Positions 34,641-50,290 of a stretch of DNA of 64,000 nt are shown here, one piece after another. The number at the start of each line of letters is the position of its first letter. Within the stretch, counting starts at the first letter, position 1. The notes under the pieces are model-generated. The model was not told where the DNA came from. It saw only the letters and a list, made by a program, of their open reading frames with translations, and searched no databases. The translations under genes were made by a program, and so were the position numbers. Origin of the DNA: Carnegiea gigantea (lineage: Eukaryota; Streptophyta; Magnoliopsida; Caryophyllales; Cactaceae); NCBI GenBank assembly GCA_029747015.1, contig JAKOGI010000009.1, positions 965,001 through 1,029,000 on the forward strand, read 5' to 3'.

Positions 34641-35250
34641 TATCTTTAACACTGAATGGCTAATGTTTTAAGTTTACCTTTTTGTACCATTGGATCAACA
34701 ACGGTCAAAATTGGACTATTGTATTTCTCTGTAGGCGATGGTCGATGTCTGAACAATCTGGAATGATGTGTGATCAACGTTCCCCTTAGGGATTGTCTTA
34801 TGAGATGATATCCTAGAATGTACAAGGTGCCGGTAAAAAGCACAAATTGTATGAGGGGTTAGGATGCTTGTGAAGATGCATAAGCCAGACTTACTGTTCC
34901 TTCTTGAGGTCTCTGAATCCAACACTAAAAGAATAATCTCTGCACTTGTCTTTGTTTGGTTTGACTATACCCTGTATGCGAACAATGCTGGAGGCATATG
35001 GGTCTTGTCGGTTCGGATTGACCCTTTAATAAACGGCAAAGAACCTCAGGCTATACCTGACTCTTTAATAAACGGCAAAGAACCTCAGGCTATACTGGCT
35101 TTACTTTTCAACAAATCTGTGCAACACCTTTCCTATATATGCACCTGCCTCACCTGCTTTACTGCGAAAAAGATTGCCTTCTGGGCTCATCTACTTGAAC
35201 TTTGTCACATATGCACCTTGGTGCCTCCCTGGTGGTTTGGTTACTACCCA
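34640..35250 (+). mobile_element. L1-type LINE fragment (endonuclease region)
   Basis: The + frames read like the start of a plant L1 endonuclease: MHKPDLLFLLEVSES followed by SALVFVWFDYTLYAN and NAGGIWVL, then a degraded FWAHLLELCH. These correspond to the usual Y-KPDIL-LLET and GGIWLLW motifs. The frame contains a 38-base tandem duplication (TTAATAAACGGCAAAGAACC at about 35027 and 35065). It is disrupted and non-functional. Confidence 0.55.
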
Positions 35251-35289
35251 ATGCCTCCACTTCACAAGGCTAATTTGCATTTTCATTTC

Positions 35290-35914
35290 GTTCATGTTGG
35301 GATTTGTCCCAAATTCCTTTGCCGGTTTTGGAAATAAATAAAGTTATTTCCTTTTGTGAGATTATTTCTTGGCATCCAAGATCATGTTGTGTGTTTGAGA
35401 TCTTCTGTATTATGGAAATTATATTATTTCCATACTTTGGGTTGAAGATTTTTCCTTTTTTGGAAAGTTGATGGTTGGTGGCCAAGACATATGTTTGCGG
35501 CTAGGATTGAACCCTTGGTACCTGTGGGGCTTCCCTATAAATACTAGGTTGTTTAACCTTGTTTGATGCGGTGCAACTTGGGAGTGCCTGTGGGCAATTC
35601 CCTTTTCTATTCCACTTTTTGTTGGGAGTTAGTATTGAGAGATTTTCGTTGTAATTGATCTCTTTCTTGGGTGTTTGAGATCTGTGTCTCTCTTGTTGTT
35701 GATCTCTGTATTGGGAATGAGATCGTTCTGTACTAACTCATATGATAGTGGATTTTGTGTCGGTGTTGCCGCCCGTGGTTTTCTCCCGTTTTGGGTTTCC
35801 ACGTAAATCTTGTGTGTCGCTGTTTTGTTCCTGTTATTCTGGTTTGAATTTCTGAATATCTGTTTCATCCTATCGCTTCCGCTATCATTATCGCTCTAAT
35901 TTCCTAACAGTTCA
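35290..35914. mobile_element. Solo LTR, 615 bp, probably Ty1/copia, with GTTCA target duplication
   Basis: GTTCA at 35290-35294 and 35910-35914 flanks 35295-35909, which begins TGTTGGGATTTGTCCC and ends TTTCCTAACA. The TG...CA ends with inverted TGTTGGGA/TCCTAACA tips, a perfect 5-bp duplication and no internal domain identify a solo LTR left by LTR-LTR recombination. The TATAAAT at about 35537 may be its promoter, and the CT/TTG-rich 3' half is typical of plant copia LTRs. Confidence 0.85.
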
Positions 35915-36089
35915 TTATCAACCTCAATGGTCCAACTGTAAACCTGTCAAATGCATTGTTCAGCGCAATTGGCAAAGCATGCATCATGCCTCCCCCCACC
36001 CCAAAAAAAAAAAAATGTTTTTGCTGTTGAGAACATTGGAAGCTATTAAGCATTACACACCTGCAACAAAGCTCCCTTGAGTTGGAAAT

Positions 36090-36310
36090 TAGAGTTGGGA
36101 AAATTTGACCGAACACGATAACTCGGCCTGAAGTTATTGAAAGAAAAACACGAACCCGTCACGAACCAAACCGACTTTGACCCGAAGTCGACGCAATTTG
36201 ACCGTTTAGCTGAAAACATTTTTTTTAAGATTGACACAAGACCTGTTTATTAAATGGGTCAATCCGAACCGACCCGTTGTTTAACTCTATTGAAAATAGC
36301 CATTTAAATT
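36090..36310. repeat. Decayed relative of the hAT-like element at 11782
   Basis: Motifs such as AATTTGACCGAACACG, CGAACCCGTCACGAACC and AATGGGTCAATCCGAACCG match the style of the 11.8-kb element. No intact ends or target duplication were found. Confidence 0.35.
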
Positions 36311-36599
36311 ACTCAGTCACCCATGCCTTAACAATTGACATATATATGCGGAGTTAATTAAACGAGAGAAATTAATACTTTTCCACCAAAAAAAGCGTCT
36401 GTTGATGGTATTCGAAATTCTAAGTTACTTCCATCAATAGCAGCTGCATGGAAACACCTTAGAACAATTGATTGCATTACACCTCTTTTCGCCCCCCCCC
36501 CCCCCCCCAAAAAAAAAAAAAGAAGTGGTTGACCCATCATCACGTGCTGCTGACAATTGCCTTGCAGCAAAGCGGATGTCTGCCATGGTCCAGCGAACG

Positions 36600-37080
36600 A
36601 GCCTCCGCGTAAGATTTTTCCTTTTTTTGCTCCCTAACCCCACCCGAAGTGGAGTCCTTCATGTGGCGAGCTCTTCTTGGCAAACTAAACACAAGGGATT
36701 TGCTCCTCAGGAAAGGAGTAATCCCCCGCAAGAAAATAGGTGCAATTTTTGCTCCAATGACCCTGAAGATCTACACCATCTGCTCGTAGCTTGCTCCATT
36801 TCTTGGCTTATATTGGTCTCGGGCAGAACATCTCCAGGCCAGAGAGTTTTAGACATTTCTATGAAATGTGGGTGTTTAGAAGATTTAAAAATCAGCTTAG
36901 GGGAAAGTTGTGGATCACAACTTTCCATGCAATAGTCTGGAGTCTCTGGATGAAGAGAAATAGAATGGTTTTTGATCACCAAGACTTCGATAGTGCTCCT
37001 TTGATTCACATTATCAGTTGGAAAGTGGCCTTATGGACTAAAGCCTAAAAGGAAGATTTGCCTTACACTCCGGAGGAGTT
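36600..37080 (+). mobile_element. L1-type LINE fragment (3' zinc-binding region)
   Basis: Frames on + read EVESFMWRALLGKLNTRD, then CNFCSNDPEDLHHLLVACS and later FHAIVWSLWMKRNRMVF. This is the order seen in the zf-RVT region at the 3' end of plant L1 elements (SF-WRALLGKL-T-D-L, C--C-----HL---C, W-IW--RN---F). The frame shifts several times. It may be the other end of the element whose endonuclease part lies at 34.6 kb. Confidence 0.65.
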
Positions 37081-38232
37081 GGCCTAGAACTTTAGCTCTA
37101 TTCCTATTCTATTTGCTCATTGGTTTCATGGCCCCCGTGGAGGGTTGTGCAGAGTTGTGGGTAATGTGCTTTGTGCAGAGTTGTGGGTATGGTGCTTTGT
37201 TTTGTGTTTGTGCGTGTGTTGGTTATACTGTACTTGCCTATGGCCCTGATTATCGGAAAGGGGGGGGGGAAGTTGTGTATTGTGATGTGGATACATGACA
37301 AATATTTATGAGGAAATAAACTTCCGCTTTTCAAAGGAGAGATTAAGCGTTCAAGCTCTACCATTTGCAAGAATTGCTTAATTTCCTCCACCTTGCAAGT
37401 GAAAAACTTGCCTGTCATTTTAATTATAAAAATGACTAATATTTTATCTGATAATCCAAGGTGGTTATCCGTGCATTACAGAGGTGATGGATTGAAATCC
37501 AAAAAACTCAATCGTATGATGGCATTAAGGGATCAACCTTCACCACATGCAATTCAAAGAAGGCTTCAAGTTATGGATCATCAATGTAGATGCCTTCATG
37601 GATCAAAGGTTGGCAATTCAGGAACAATTTATGACTTATACCCTTAGATTCAAGCCAATCCTCCCCCTTCTTTGTTCACTCAATGTCTTATTAAGAGATG
37701 ATCAGATAACATCAATTATCAACCATCAGTGCAGTTCCTACTGACCCCAACAGAAAATCAAACATATCAAAAGTGGGCAATCGACCCTTACTCCAAAGAA
37801 ACAAATTCAAGTGGAAATGTGATTTGGAACTTGTGAAAAAAATCACCCCATTATCACTTCAGCCTATTCTAGAGAGTTATGAGCAGGTAGGAAACGTAAA
37901 AAGGATGACCTTGAATAAGAAAAAAACATGATGAGTGCTGAATTATTGCCAACATTGATCTTCCAACAGCAAACCATACCCAAGATCAAGAATGACACTC
38001 AAAAAGAAAACTCCCATAACTATTGAACATAACGAAAAGAAATGGCCAAAACTCAAAATCTGATTCATTTGCTTTAGTATAAAGGTACAAGAACTATGGG
38101 CAAACAAGTTAATACGAAAAATTCCAGAACACTAGCACCAAGGTCATGTCCGGCATAAGGGGGGAAAAAACAGCCTAGAGAAACTGAACTGGGAGTTCTG
38201 TCTGTTTGCTGATCAAGGGGGAAATAACATTT
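37081..38232. other. Intergenic sequence, no gene seen
   Basis: Short frames only. A G9 run lies at 37261-37269. The last 100-200 bases are probably 3' UTR of the ribosomal protein gene on the - strand. Confidence 0.4.
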
Positions 38233-39778
<1,546 letters not shown>

Positions 39779-39829
39779 TGTCGAGCTCGTGAAGGTGAAG
39801 ATGAAGGTAAAGCCTCTGCTTGTGAGCAA

Positions 39830-39838
39830 TTAGGGTTT
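39830..39838 (-). promoter_or_regulatory. Telo-box (AAACCCTAA) upstream of RPS15 copy 1
   Basis: TTAGGGTTT on + is the telo-box AAACCCTAA on -, 52 bases before the start codon. This element is common in plant ribosomal protein gene leaders and promoters and links them to growth-related expression. A TATATA-like sequence follows near 39908. Confidence 0.65.
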
Positions 39839-39839
39839 T

Positions 39840-41171
39840 GTTGTTTTGAAGCGGTGAGATGATTTATGAATTAAGGGCTTGCGTTGAATTCCAAAATAGT
39901 ACCTTCTTATATAGGGCTGTACAGATTTGTACATAATTAAATATATAGATATGTACCATAAAATTATTGAGTCGACAACCCTGAAAAAAGGTTTTATGAT
40001 TTTATATTTTTGTTTAATGAGACTTTTAATGCTTGGATAAATTGATTAAAATACCGCTCTAAATATTTAATATATAGTATTGGTTTAAATTTATTTTTTA
40101 ATATTATAAATCAATTAAATAGGCTCTTTAGGAAACAAAAATCAGCAAGATCAAACTTATCATCAACTTAGGATATATTAACGTGTTTGTAGAAATTGCT
40201 GCAAGGAATAACCAAAAAATGCAAACTATTCGTTTGTGTTTGTCATAGATTTATGCTACTGTAAAATTTCAAGTGTTAATAATTCAACATAACCACAATA
40301 AGTGCTTTAGGAACAACTCTTAGTTGTTATGATTGGTTCAGTCCATTCATGATGGTACATTTTAGTTGATATTATATGTACAAGTTTATATATCTCTCAT
40401 ATCTTCAAGAAGACTGATCAAGCTACAGGTTCAACTCATTTTTCGCAACTACGCGTCTATGCTCTTCGTCCTTCCATAATTCTACAATTCATCAGTACAC
40501 TCTAAGTCTATTTTGATTCTCAAGAAGGATAATTTAAATAGAACCATTGTCACACAATTGCTTACATTGATTTTCTTACATTCCAAAGAAAAAAAAAAAT
40601 TAATTTCAAAATTCCACATAAGATAGTGCCCCCGTGATTTGTGAATTAGGCTTGCAGTTATAACACAGAATGGAATCAGTGTGCAAAGTATCCTTCTTTT
40701 TTTCTTTTTTTTTTTTTAAGTCTTGGTCATTTGATATGCATAAAAGCAGTGCCCTTTTTGATAGGACCTCTCATATCACCACGTCCAACTATTTTTTAAA
40801 GAAAAATTGGAAAAACATCTCTCTCGATTTTTATCAGTGGAACTTCGCAGGGACACACTCTCAAGCCAATCTAGGCTTCTAAATCTAAAATAAATGATGA
40901 ACCAGCCAAGTTTAGCGAGAACTGTTTGGCATAGATAGCTTGGCGCACCAGTCTGCCCTTCAAAGGGAAAACAAATATTGAATCGCTGATAATCTGAACT
41001 CATTCGAATGACAATAGCATGAAGGGACACAGAACAATGGGCAGTCAAACTGACACCAAAAAGCCCACTGCACTGAACTCATACAAAATTTAAGATCAAC
41101 AAACAAAGAACGAAAAACCTAGGAAGACTGGGAGTTCTATTTGTCTGCTGATGAAAGAGAAGAGATACTTC
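39840..41171. other. Spacer between the two RPS15 genes
   Basis: Holds the promoter of copy 1 at its left end and the 3' UTR of copy 2 at its right end. The rest is AT-rich with no gene seen. Confidence 0.5.
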
Positions 41172-42925
<1,754 letters not shown>

Positions 42926-42980
42926 TGTCGAGCTTCTGCAGTTGTGCGCGTTTCCTCTGCTCGACGACACTGACAGCAAT

Positions 42981-42995
42981 TTAGGGTTTTGGGCC
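42981..42995 (-). promoter_or_regulatory. Telo-box plus site II motif upstream of RPS15 copy 2
   Basis: On - the sequence reads GGCCCAAAACCCTAA: a site II-type GGCCCA directly joined to a telo-box, 56-70 bases before the start codon. This pair is a hallmark of plant ribosomal protein and other growth-related promoters. Copy 1 has the telo-box but no adjacent site II. Confidence 0.7.
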
Positions 42996-43055
42996 TTTTA
43001 TACAAAGTAATGTAGGATGATATATAGCTAGCATTTTGAAATTCCAGATTAACCC

Positions 43056-43517
43056 TTCACATAGTTACAAATTTTTTTTAAGAAATTTAGGGCCTGTTTT
43101 TTTTTTCGTTGATAAATTAGAATTGATAAAAAAAAAAGTTGATTGAGATAGGTTGAAGTTGATTAAAGTTGATATTTTTTTAACTCTTCACATAGTTACA
43201 ATTTTTTTAAGATTTTGGGCCTATTCTTTTCGTTGGTAAATTAGGGTTGGTTGAGATATGTTGAAATTAGTTAAAATTGGTGTTTTTTTTTTATTAAAGC
43301 GGGTGGAAGTAGGCTGGAGTGAATTAAAATTGGTTGAATTGGGTTGAAGTTGACATATTTTTTAATGATAAGTTGAAAATGGTTAAAATAGTGAGAATAA
43401 AATTTTGAACGAGGTAGGTTGAAGTTGGTTGAGATGGATTAAAGTAGGTTGAAATTGGTTGAGGTAGATTGAAGTTGGTAAATTAGAAAATATCAATGAA
43501 AAAAAAACATGCCCTTA
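43056..43517. mobile_element. Tourist-like T1 MITE with a tandemly duplicated left end
   Basis: TTA at 43087-43089 and 43515-43517 flanks an element starting GGGCCTGTTTTTTTTTTCG and ending AAAACATGCCC. A segment of about 131 bases that begins in the flank (CTTCACATAGTTACAA at 43056) and runs through the left terminus is repeated at 43187. A second left end, GGGCCTATTCTTTTCGTTGG, therefore lies inside at about 43219. Confidence 0.75.
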
Positions 43518-43586
43518 GTGTGTAATCCACCATATTATGGTGAATGAATGGTTGCCTAGTTTAGTAGGAGCTATATTTCAGGGTTT

Positions 43587-44008
43587 TAAGGTCATGTTCT
43601 ACAAAATTACCTGTTTAAATAGTAGTCAGTTATTTAGATAGTAGATAGGTATTTTAACTTAGTTGTTAGTAGATAGTTGTTTAGATAAATAATTGAAAAA
43701 AAGTGTGTTTGGTAAATTTGACTATTGAGTTAACCTATTTATATAAATTGACATATAAGGATATTAATAATTTTCAGAAGATAAAATTTTCAAATGACTT
43801 TTTTTGACGAAAAATTATGGAATGCTACTTTAAAAATCAAAAGCTACTATTAATAGTTTGTTTAAAACGCCGTTTGAAACGTTAAATGCTACTTAAAATG
43901 ATGATTCGAATATTAGGTTATCAAATGCTAAAGATTGACTTATTAGAACCTTAATTTGCGTCAAAATGTTAAACGGTACTCCAAGTGTTATCATTAAACA
44001 CATCCTAA
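43587..44008. mobile_element. Tourist-like MITE, family T2 (copy 3), TAA duplication
   Basis: TAA at 43587-43589 and 44006-44008 flanks 416 bases starting GGTCATGTTCTACAAAA and ending ATTAAACACATCC. The interior (GTTAGTAGATAGTTG, TGCTACTTTAAAAATC) matches the element at 19297. Confidence 0.65.
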
Positions 44009-44167
44009 GGTTTAAGATTAGTTTATCAATTCAAAAAAGGTCAGGTTAGCCAATTAAAATTGCCCATAGATTTTTTATTACACAAAATGTCGGTGCAAAG
44101 AAGTTTTCCTGATATAAGCTGATGAAAGATGTGCTTTTCATTTGAAAATCTTGAATATTTTTTTACA

Positions 44168-44512
44168 ATTTATTTGGATTGATGGGAGAGAAGGAGAGAT
44201 AAGAGGAATAAAAGCTAATGAACACTCCCTTATTTGGGAATATTAAATGAGGGAGAAGGAAGGGGAACTGAGGCGAATATTTCACCCTCATTCCCCTCCC
44301 CCATTCCCTTCATTCTTATTGACTCCAAAAATAAGGAGAAAATGAGCGAATGAAAGATTTTTAATAGTTCTCCCTCCTTCCCCTCCATCCTCTCTTACAA
44401 CATATCTAAACAAGGTTAGTACAAATCACCTTCCTTTCCTTCCCTTCCCCTCCATTACCTTCCCCTCCCTTCCTGCTCTCTATCTCAATTCAAACAATGT
44501 GTTAAACTTCAA
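44168..44512. mobile_element. Possible MITE with GGGAGAGAAGG-type purine-rich ends
   Basis: The left end (TTTGGATTGATGGGAGAGAAG) and the reverse complement of the right end (TTTGAATTGAGATAGAGAGC) are similar. The inside is purine-rich on the left and pyrimidine-rich on the right, giving a long imperfect inverted repeat. No target duplication was confirmed. Confidence 0.45.
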
Positions 44513-46525
44513 GAAAATAAGGATGTATAGGCGTAGATGTGGCAATTGTTACGTTAAAGTGGGGTAAACCATTCAACTGCTTGCTTTCGTCCTTCATCAA
44601 ATTCACCCATCATCCACAAAAATTGAATATTCAATCCATCCAGGGTGACTCAAGTTCTGGTGTCGGATGATTGCAACTCACATGCAACATGTTAAAAGAA
44701 ATTTACTAGGAAAACAATAAGCTTTGCCTTTTGGAAATAGAAAAAAGATGTTCTAAGTATGAGAAATGAATCATATCACATTCATTAAATTAACTTTAAT
44801 GGTGATTATAAAATTAGGTATACAATCATTCAAGAAATAGATAAAATACAAAAGATAAAAATAAAAGGCAAACTAAATCCAAATGGGATGATCAATAAGT
44901 GGATGAGTAAGTCCATTATGGATCAAGTGAGGGATCCAATGGAGTACCACCCAAATCTAATCCGATTCAGCAAATCATCCATCCATGATCACAAGTTTCT
45001 TTAGATTAGGTGAAATGGATATCATTAGATGCTACTATGCTAGTGAAATTGCGCTGTCTTTAAAAAAAAAAAAAAACTAAAAGATTGCACCCTATCTAAT
45101 AAATAAATAAATAAAGAGTATTAAGGTATGTTGGTATTTGTTTTGCGTTGGTATAGGAGCCCATGATATTTTTCAATAAATGGTTTGATAAGGGTTTAAA
45201 ACTTCAAAATGAGCTGAATCCATGACCCTAAAAATCAATTAAAAAAATGCATTTAAGAAAATATTATAATAATCTAGATTAAAAATAAAAATTCAAGATA
45301 GTCCAAAAGCATTGATGAATCAAACCAGCCCTCATGAGATCCTAGTGTACTTTTTGTAAATACTAAAATGTTCAATGTATCAACTAATAAACCCAATGAG
45401 CTTCTATGTGGTAAATGCCATCTAATCGATAATTAATCCTTCTAGCAACATGTACACATTGATAATAGTCCTTTTTTTTTCTAGAATTATTAGAAACAAC
45501 TAACGCACTTTTTCGAAGATCTAAGCTACTTAAAAAGTACAAAAACCCTATAAAAACCCTTCGAACTATACATTTTTTCTAAGCAAATGAAATGGGTATA
45601 CTTGAGGAAGATTTACTTAAGGTTCTACCTTTATATTATAGTATAAAATAAAATTAAAAACTAGCACCAAAGTTATTATCATGCTAGATAAACTTTGTTA
45701 CTGAAGCTCTCCTCCTCTCATTAGTTGAAAACACAGATATTCTTACAAAGATATCTATTTGTAGATGTCATATGTCACGTTTTCCACAAAATTTTAGGCC
45801 ACAAATGCATGCAAAATGAAACAACTCATGCACCAATGTCTATACCTTCAAAATCATAAATTTCAAACCATGTTTAAACTTCCTTCACAAAGGTTTAGTT
45901 ATTTCCCCTTTTGTTCCATTACAAGAATCTATAGCTAGTTTGGGGTCTTATTTTGAGGGGGGTACATTAACTATACCTTTTCGATCAATTCCAATGAAAT
46001 TGAGTTGTTTTTTTAAAACTTCTGACAGTACTCATCTATTCTCTCTGATGAACGTTTTTTTTTTAAAAAATATAGAATATTCCCATAGCGGTCCATTTTT
46101 AAGAAATGGACAAAGAAGATAATTGACAAAGTTTAACAAAGAATAAGCAAATAATAAAATGATAAATCAAAGAGTTGAGTAAGATAAAGTGACCTTAAAA
46201 CATGTTTCATTTTATCTAGGAGTTATTAACTATATAACTATTCAACAAAAGAGAAAAAGGATACTTGATCAATTCAGTTTGTCCTCTTCAAGCAAGATTT
46301 TTAAAACATTTTCTATTAGTACTGTTTTCATAGAGTTTTTTTTTTTTTTTTTAAAAATTCGGCGCTAGGAATCATATACCTTTATTTTATCTACATTCCG
46401 TTGAAACAAGATCCAAGACATTCCATCCAAGGGTTATTTGACTGTGCAGATATTCCACAAAAAGAAAAGTGGTACTTAACACACCCGGTTATTCTTCTAT
46501 ATGCATCGTTTTTAGCTATTGGCAT
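44513..46525. other. AT-rich intergenic sequence, no gene seen
   Basis: Only short frames with AT-driven composition. A T18 run lies near 46336. Confidence 0.5.
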
Positions 46526-46526
46526 A

Positions 46527-47313
46527 GGTTCTGTTTGGCAATTAGCTGTTAGCTGATTGTATTAGTTGTTACCTGTTAGCTTATTGCATTATCTGTTTGA
46601 TTTAGCTGATTGTATTAGCTGTTTGTGGTATAAGTGTTTGGTGAAATTAGCTATTTCTAACCAAACTATTTAATAAATTTCACTTATGCCCATGACTCAA
46701 TTTCATTATTTTCTAACAAAACAACTTTTTATTGGATATTTATTTTTCTTTTGGATATGAATTGTGAATAAAGAATTATGTGATATATAACATTACAGTT
46801 ATACCTTTTCTAATTTTAGGATTTATTATCAAAATATTATTAAATGGTAAATGTTTTGTTTTTTCAATAGCAATTGAAATTTTTGTGACATTAAAAATAT
46901 TTATATATAATGTAAGTCTAATTAATATAAATTATTTGTTAAATTAAGAAAGCGCTAATATTAAAATCATTAACTTAGACATCACCATCCACAACTCTTG
47001 TTCGAAAAGAGAAAAAATTAATTGAAAATTTTAAAACATAAGCATTCAACATTTGGGAACAACATTTGCGAATACATGTGATGTAAATTTGCCCAAATTA
47101 TAGGGGTTAATATGGTCATTTTAATAGTAAATATTAATAATTTCTTTGAAAAAGCTATCCCAAATAGCTTTCTGCAAAAGAGTTTTTTGGGTGTAAAAAG
47201 TTCATCTAAAAACCTAATCAACCGAACAACCCAAAGAGTTTTTTGATTAGAGTTAAACAACTAATGCCACAAAAAGCTCTTTTTGCATCCAAAAAGTTCT
47301 TTACCAAACATGG
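46527..47313. mobile_element. MITE-like element related to T2
   Basis: The left end GGTTCTGTTTGGCAATTAGC and the right end TTACCAAACATGGTC are inverted. AGCTGTTAGCTGATTG motifs at the left and AAAAGTTC/AAAAAGCTC motifs at the right echo the element at 31073. ATA flanks both ends. Confidence 0.5.
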
Positions 47314-47960
47314 TCATAGTGTTCTTTTTCTTTGGCGTTATAAAATAGAGTAATCTTATTTTATGTATAATACTTTGAAACAAGATTCAAATTGGGTGCA
47401 TTTCTAATGCCCAAACCCATCAAAATATAAGACAAAATGAAGTTATATATGAAAGATAGAAAACAAACCTTGAATAGGAACATAAAGTTCACAACACCAA
47501 AGAGACTCTCGGCAAATTATTATGTACATTTGAGAGCACATGCTCCCATATATATTTTTATATACATATTTTTGAGGTATATTTGTCGTATGTTTTATAT
47601 TTTAACATGTAATTGCTTATGTGTCATGTAGGAGTACATACACTCAAGTGTATGATATGGGCTTTGAAGACTCTCAAATTATAACACAACATAAGCTAAG
47701 GAATTATCGACTATTATGGTGAGTTGTAAATTGTCACTGTGCTTTCCATAACTAGTAATGTTTGTCACAGCAAAGCAGGATAAACTATGATAATTGAAAC
47801 AATGCATATATTAGCAAAGCAACAATGGATAGTCCACCAATAATGCAAAGTCGGGCCAACAATCATGTAGATGCATATTAAGATTGTAGTGGAAACTTTG
47901 CAAAATAAATGATTCTAAATATGTACACAACTGATTATGAATCAGAAAAAAAAGGCACTG

Positions 47961-48082
<122 letters not shown>

Positions 48083-48554
48083 TTTCTTAAGTTTGATAAC
48101 ATAATGAGATAAACAAAGGAAACCTTTCCCATCAACTCTTGCATTTTGCCGCCTCCGTTTTTGGTAGAATTTTGAACGAAATAAAAGTGAGTAAAAAATT
48201 TCATGTTTATCTCATACCGCATGCGAAACCTATGATGCAATCTCGGAGTACCTAACTTCTACACATGTTTTGCAATTAAAAGGGATTCGCTAATTTATGA
48301 AATAGCAATTACATCCTCAACTAAAAAATCATCTAACCAAGTTTTTTTTTCCCCCCGCGGGGGGGGGGGGGGGGTGTAAGTCGCATACACAAGCATCATC
48401 ACAAGAGAGTGCACTTTCATTGCCTAATTTTCTAACCTTCAGCCCACCTTCATTAAACTAGAGCTCTCCATTTGGCGTAGAATATCTTCAACAATGTAGA
48501 AAATCTGATCAAAATGTGGGTCAGTGCGGATTAGGGTAGATCATGAGGGTCAAC

Positions 48555-48776
48555 TAAGGGCATGTTCTTTTTGTGGGTCGATTTCAAAATACCAACCTCA
48601 ATCCACTTTAACCTGCTTCAACTCACTTCAACCGACTTTAACAAACTTCAAACCACTTCCACTATTTTAACCAAGTTCAATTTAGCACTTCAACCGACTT
48701 CAACTTACCTCAATCTACTTCAACCACTTCACCTTTTTATCCACCCCAATTTACCCACGAAAATAATAGGCCCTAA
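48555..48776. mobile_element. Tourist-like T1 MITE, shortest complete copy
   Basis: TAA at 48555-48557 and 48774-48776 flanks 216 bases starting GGGCATGTTCTTTTTGTGGG and ending CCCACGAAAATAATAGGCCC. Its interior is almost entirely CAACTTCAACC/CCACTTTAACC units, making it a good reference for the family. Confidence 0.85.
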
Positions 48777-49189
48777 GTATGAATTTCTCGACCTTAACCC
48801 TATTCAACCATCAGGTGGGTGGCCCATCACCCTTCATCTGTCCATGTGGTGTAATCGGATCAATCTTGAGCTTTCATACAATTCTGTACAGAAGATTACA
48901 TTCATACGAAGTTTTGTTTTTCTTGTGAAGTTCAACACCAAACTCCCTTACAAACACAAAGACCCAACCGACGAGACAAAGTTCATGCAGCAAGTATACT
49001 GGTAAATACAACAATTCTAGCACTTGATTTAGTAACTACAACACTTGAGTTACTAATACAATGATCCATATGACCAAGACGACAGTTCAAAATAACACAT
49101 TGTACCAATTCACGCTTCATTCACTAACAAACAAAGAAGCTTTTCGAGTGAGAGTGCTAATCACGTCGCTAGATTGGATTAGAAGGTCA

Positions 49190-50290
49190 TGATCTCTACT
49201 AGACCTAATAAAAACTGACCCGATCTGAAAATCTGATGCGAATCCATCCGATAATTTTGAATTTTCAACACGATTTTCTAGATCCGAACGCGAAATAAAT
49301 CAAATATGAAAACCCTGCAAATTTTTGGGTCAAACCCGACACGAACCTGAACCCAAACCCGCCCATTCAACCCGAACGTTATATCTTATTTAAAATTTTT
49401 TTTTCCTTCTATTAATAATAGTTTTTCATTATAATGAATCGTTTAGAGAAATATTGTACAATTATCACATCCCTTTACAAGTTAGATGATGATACATATT
49501 CTTTTCCAAATTCAGTCCCCTAAAATAATGTTATATATAACTTATGAATGGAACAATTTTAGAAAATGAGTATGAAATAACTATCTAGTACTAAGAAAAC
49601 CAATTTAGAATAAGACAAGTATTAAAAATATGTAAGTCATATTATTATATTCTTAGTGAAATGAAAATGTCTCATCGCATTCTAAATAATATACACTACT
49701 CTATAATAATCTGAAATTTGGATGTTATAATCAATAGATGGTTATAATATCTTGTACATCTAGACCAACTTGTGTTCGTGTCAGGATCGACCCACTAATA
49801 AAGCATACATGATTAGGTAATAATAGATTAATTAACAAAACATCAACTTACTACATGGGTTATTAACGAGTCGAACCGCTCCAATCCGTTAACATGCTTT
49901 AGATGGGCCAACGTATGAATGACCTGACCCTTTATTAATATTTTAATATACAGGCCAACTCAACCAAATGTGACTCATTGTCAACTCGTACATTACGTTC
50001 ATATATCATATTAAAAAGTTTGAATATTTTTTATATTCTTTGAATAAGCTACAATTACAATGCTTGTTTATTAAATAACGACAAGTTTAAGTAATAAATA
50101 TGTTGAGATTTTGATTTTGACAAAAATAAAAATAATTTACTAAGAAGGCGCTCTAAACTGATTGAGTTGACCTGAAACTTGTAAAATTGAAATACTCCAC
50201 CCCATATTTTAATCGAATCCGAAATACACCTGAATCGTATTTATCCGAACCCAAATACACCTGATCTATATTTAACCTACCCATCCGAAT
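49190..50290. repeat. Decayed hAT-like repeat and AT-rich intergenic DNA
   Basis: Motifs such as ACTGACCCGATCTG, GGGTCAAACCCGACACG and CCTGAATCGTATTTATCC are of the same style as the element at 11782. A left border near TAGACCTAATAAAAACTG and a right border near GAATTGACAAGTCTAATA are possible. No gene was seen. Confidence 0.4.

Noticed and set aside
34716..35485. Search for intact LINE or retrovirus-like genes on - in this region
   Set aside because: Only + strand frames show L1 motifs; - frames are shadows.
48562..49005. 147-codon frame on +
   Set aside because: Its first half is a translated MITE repeat and the rest has no domain.
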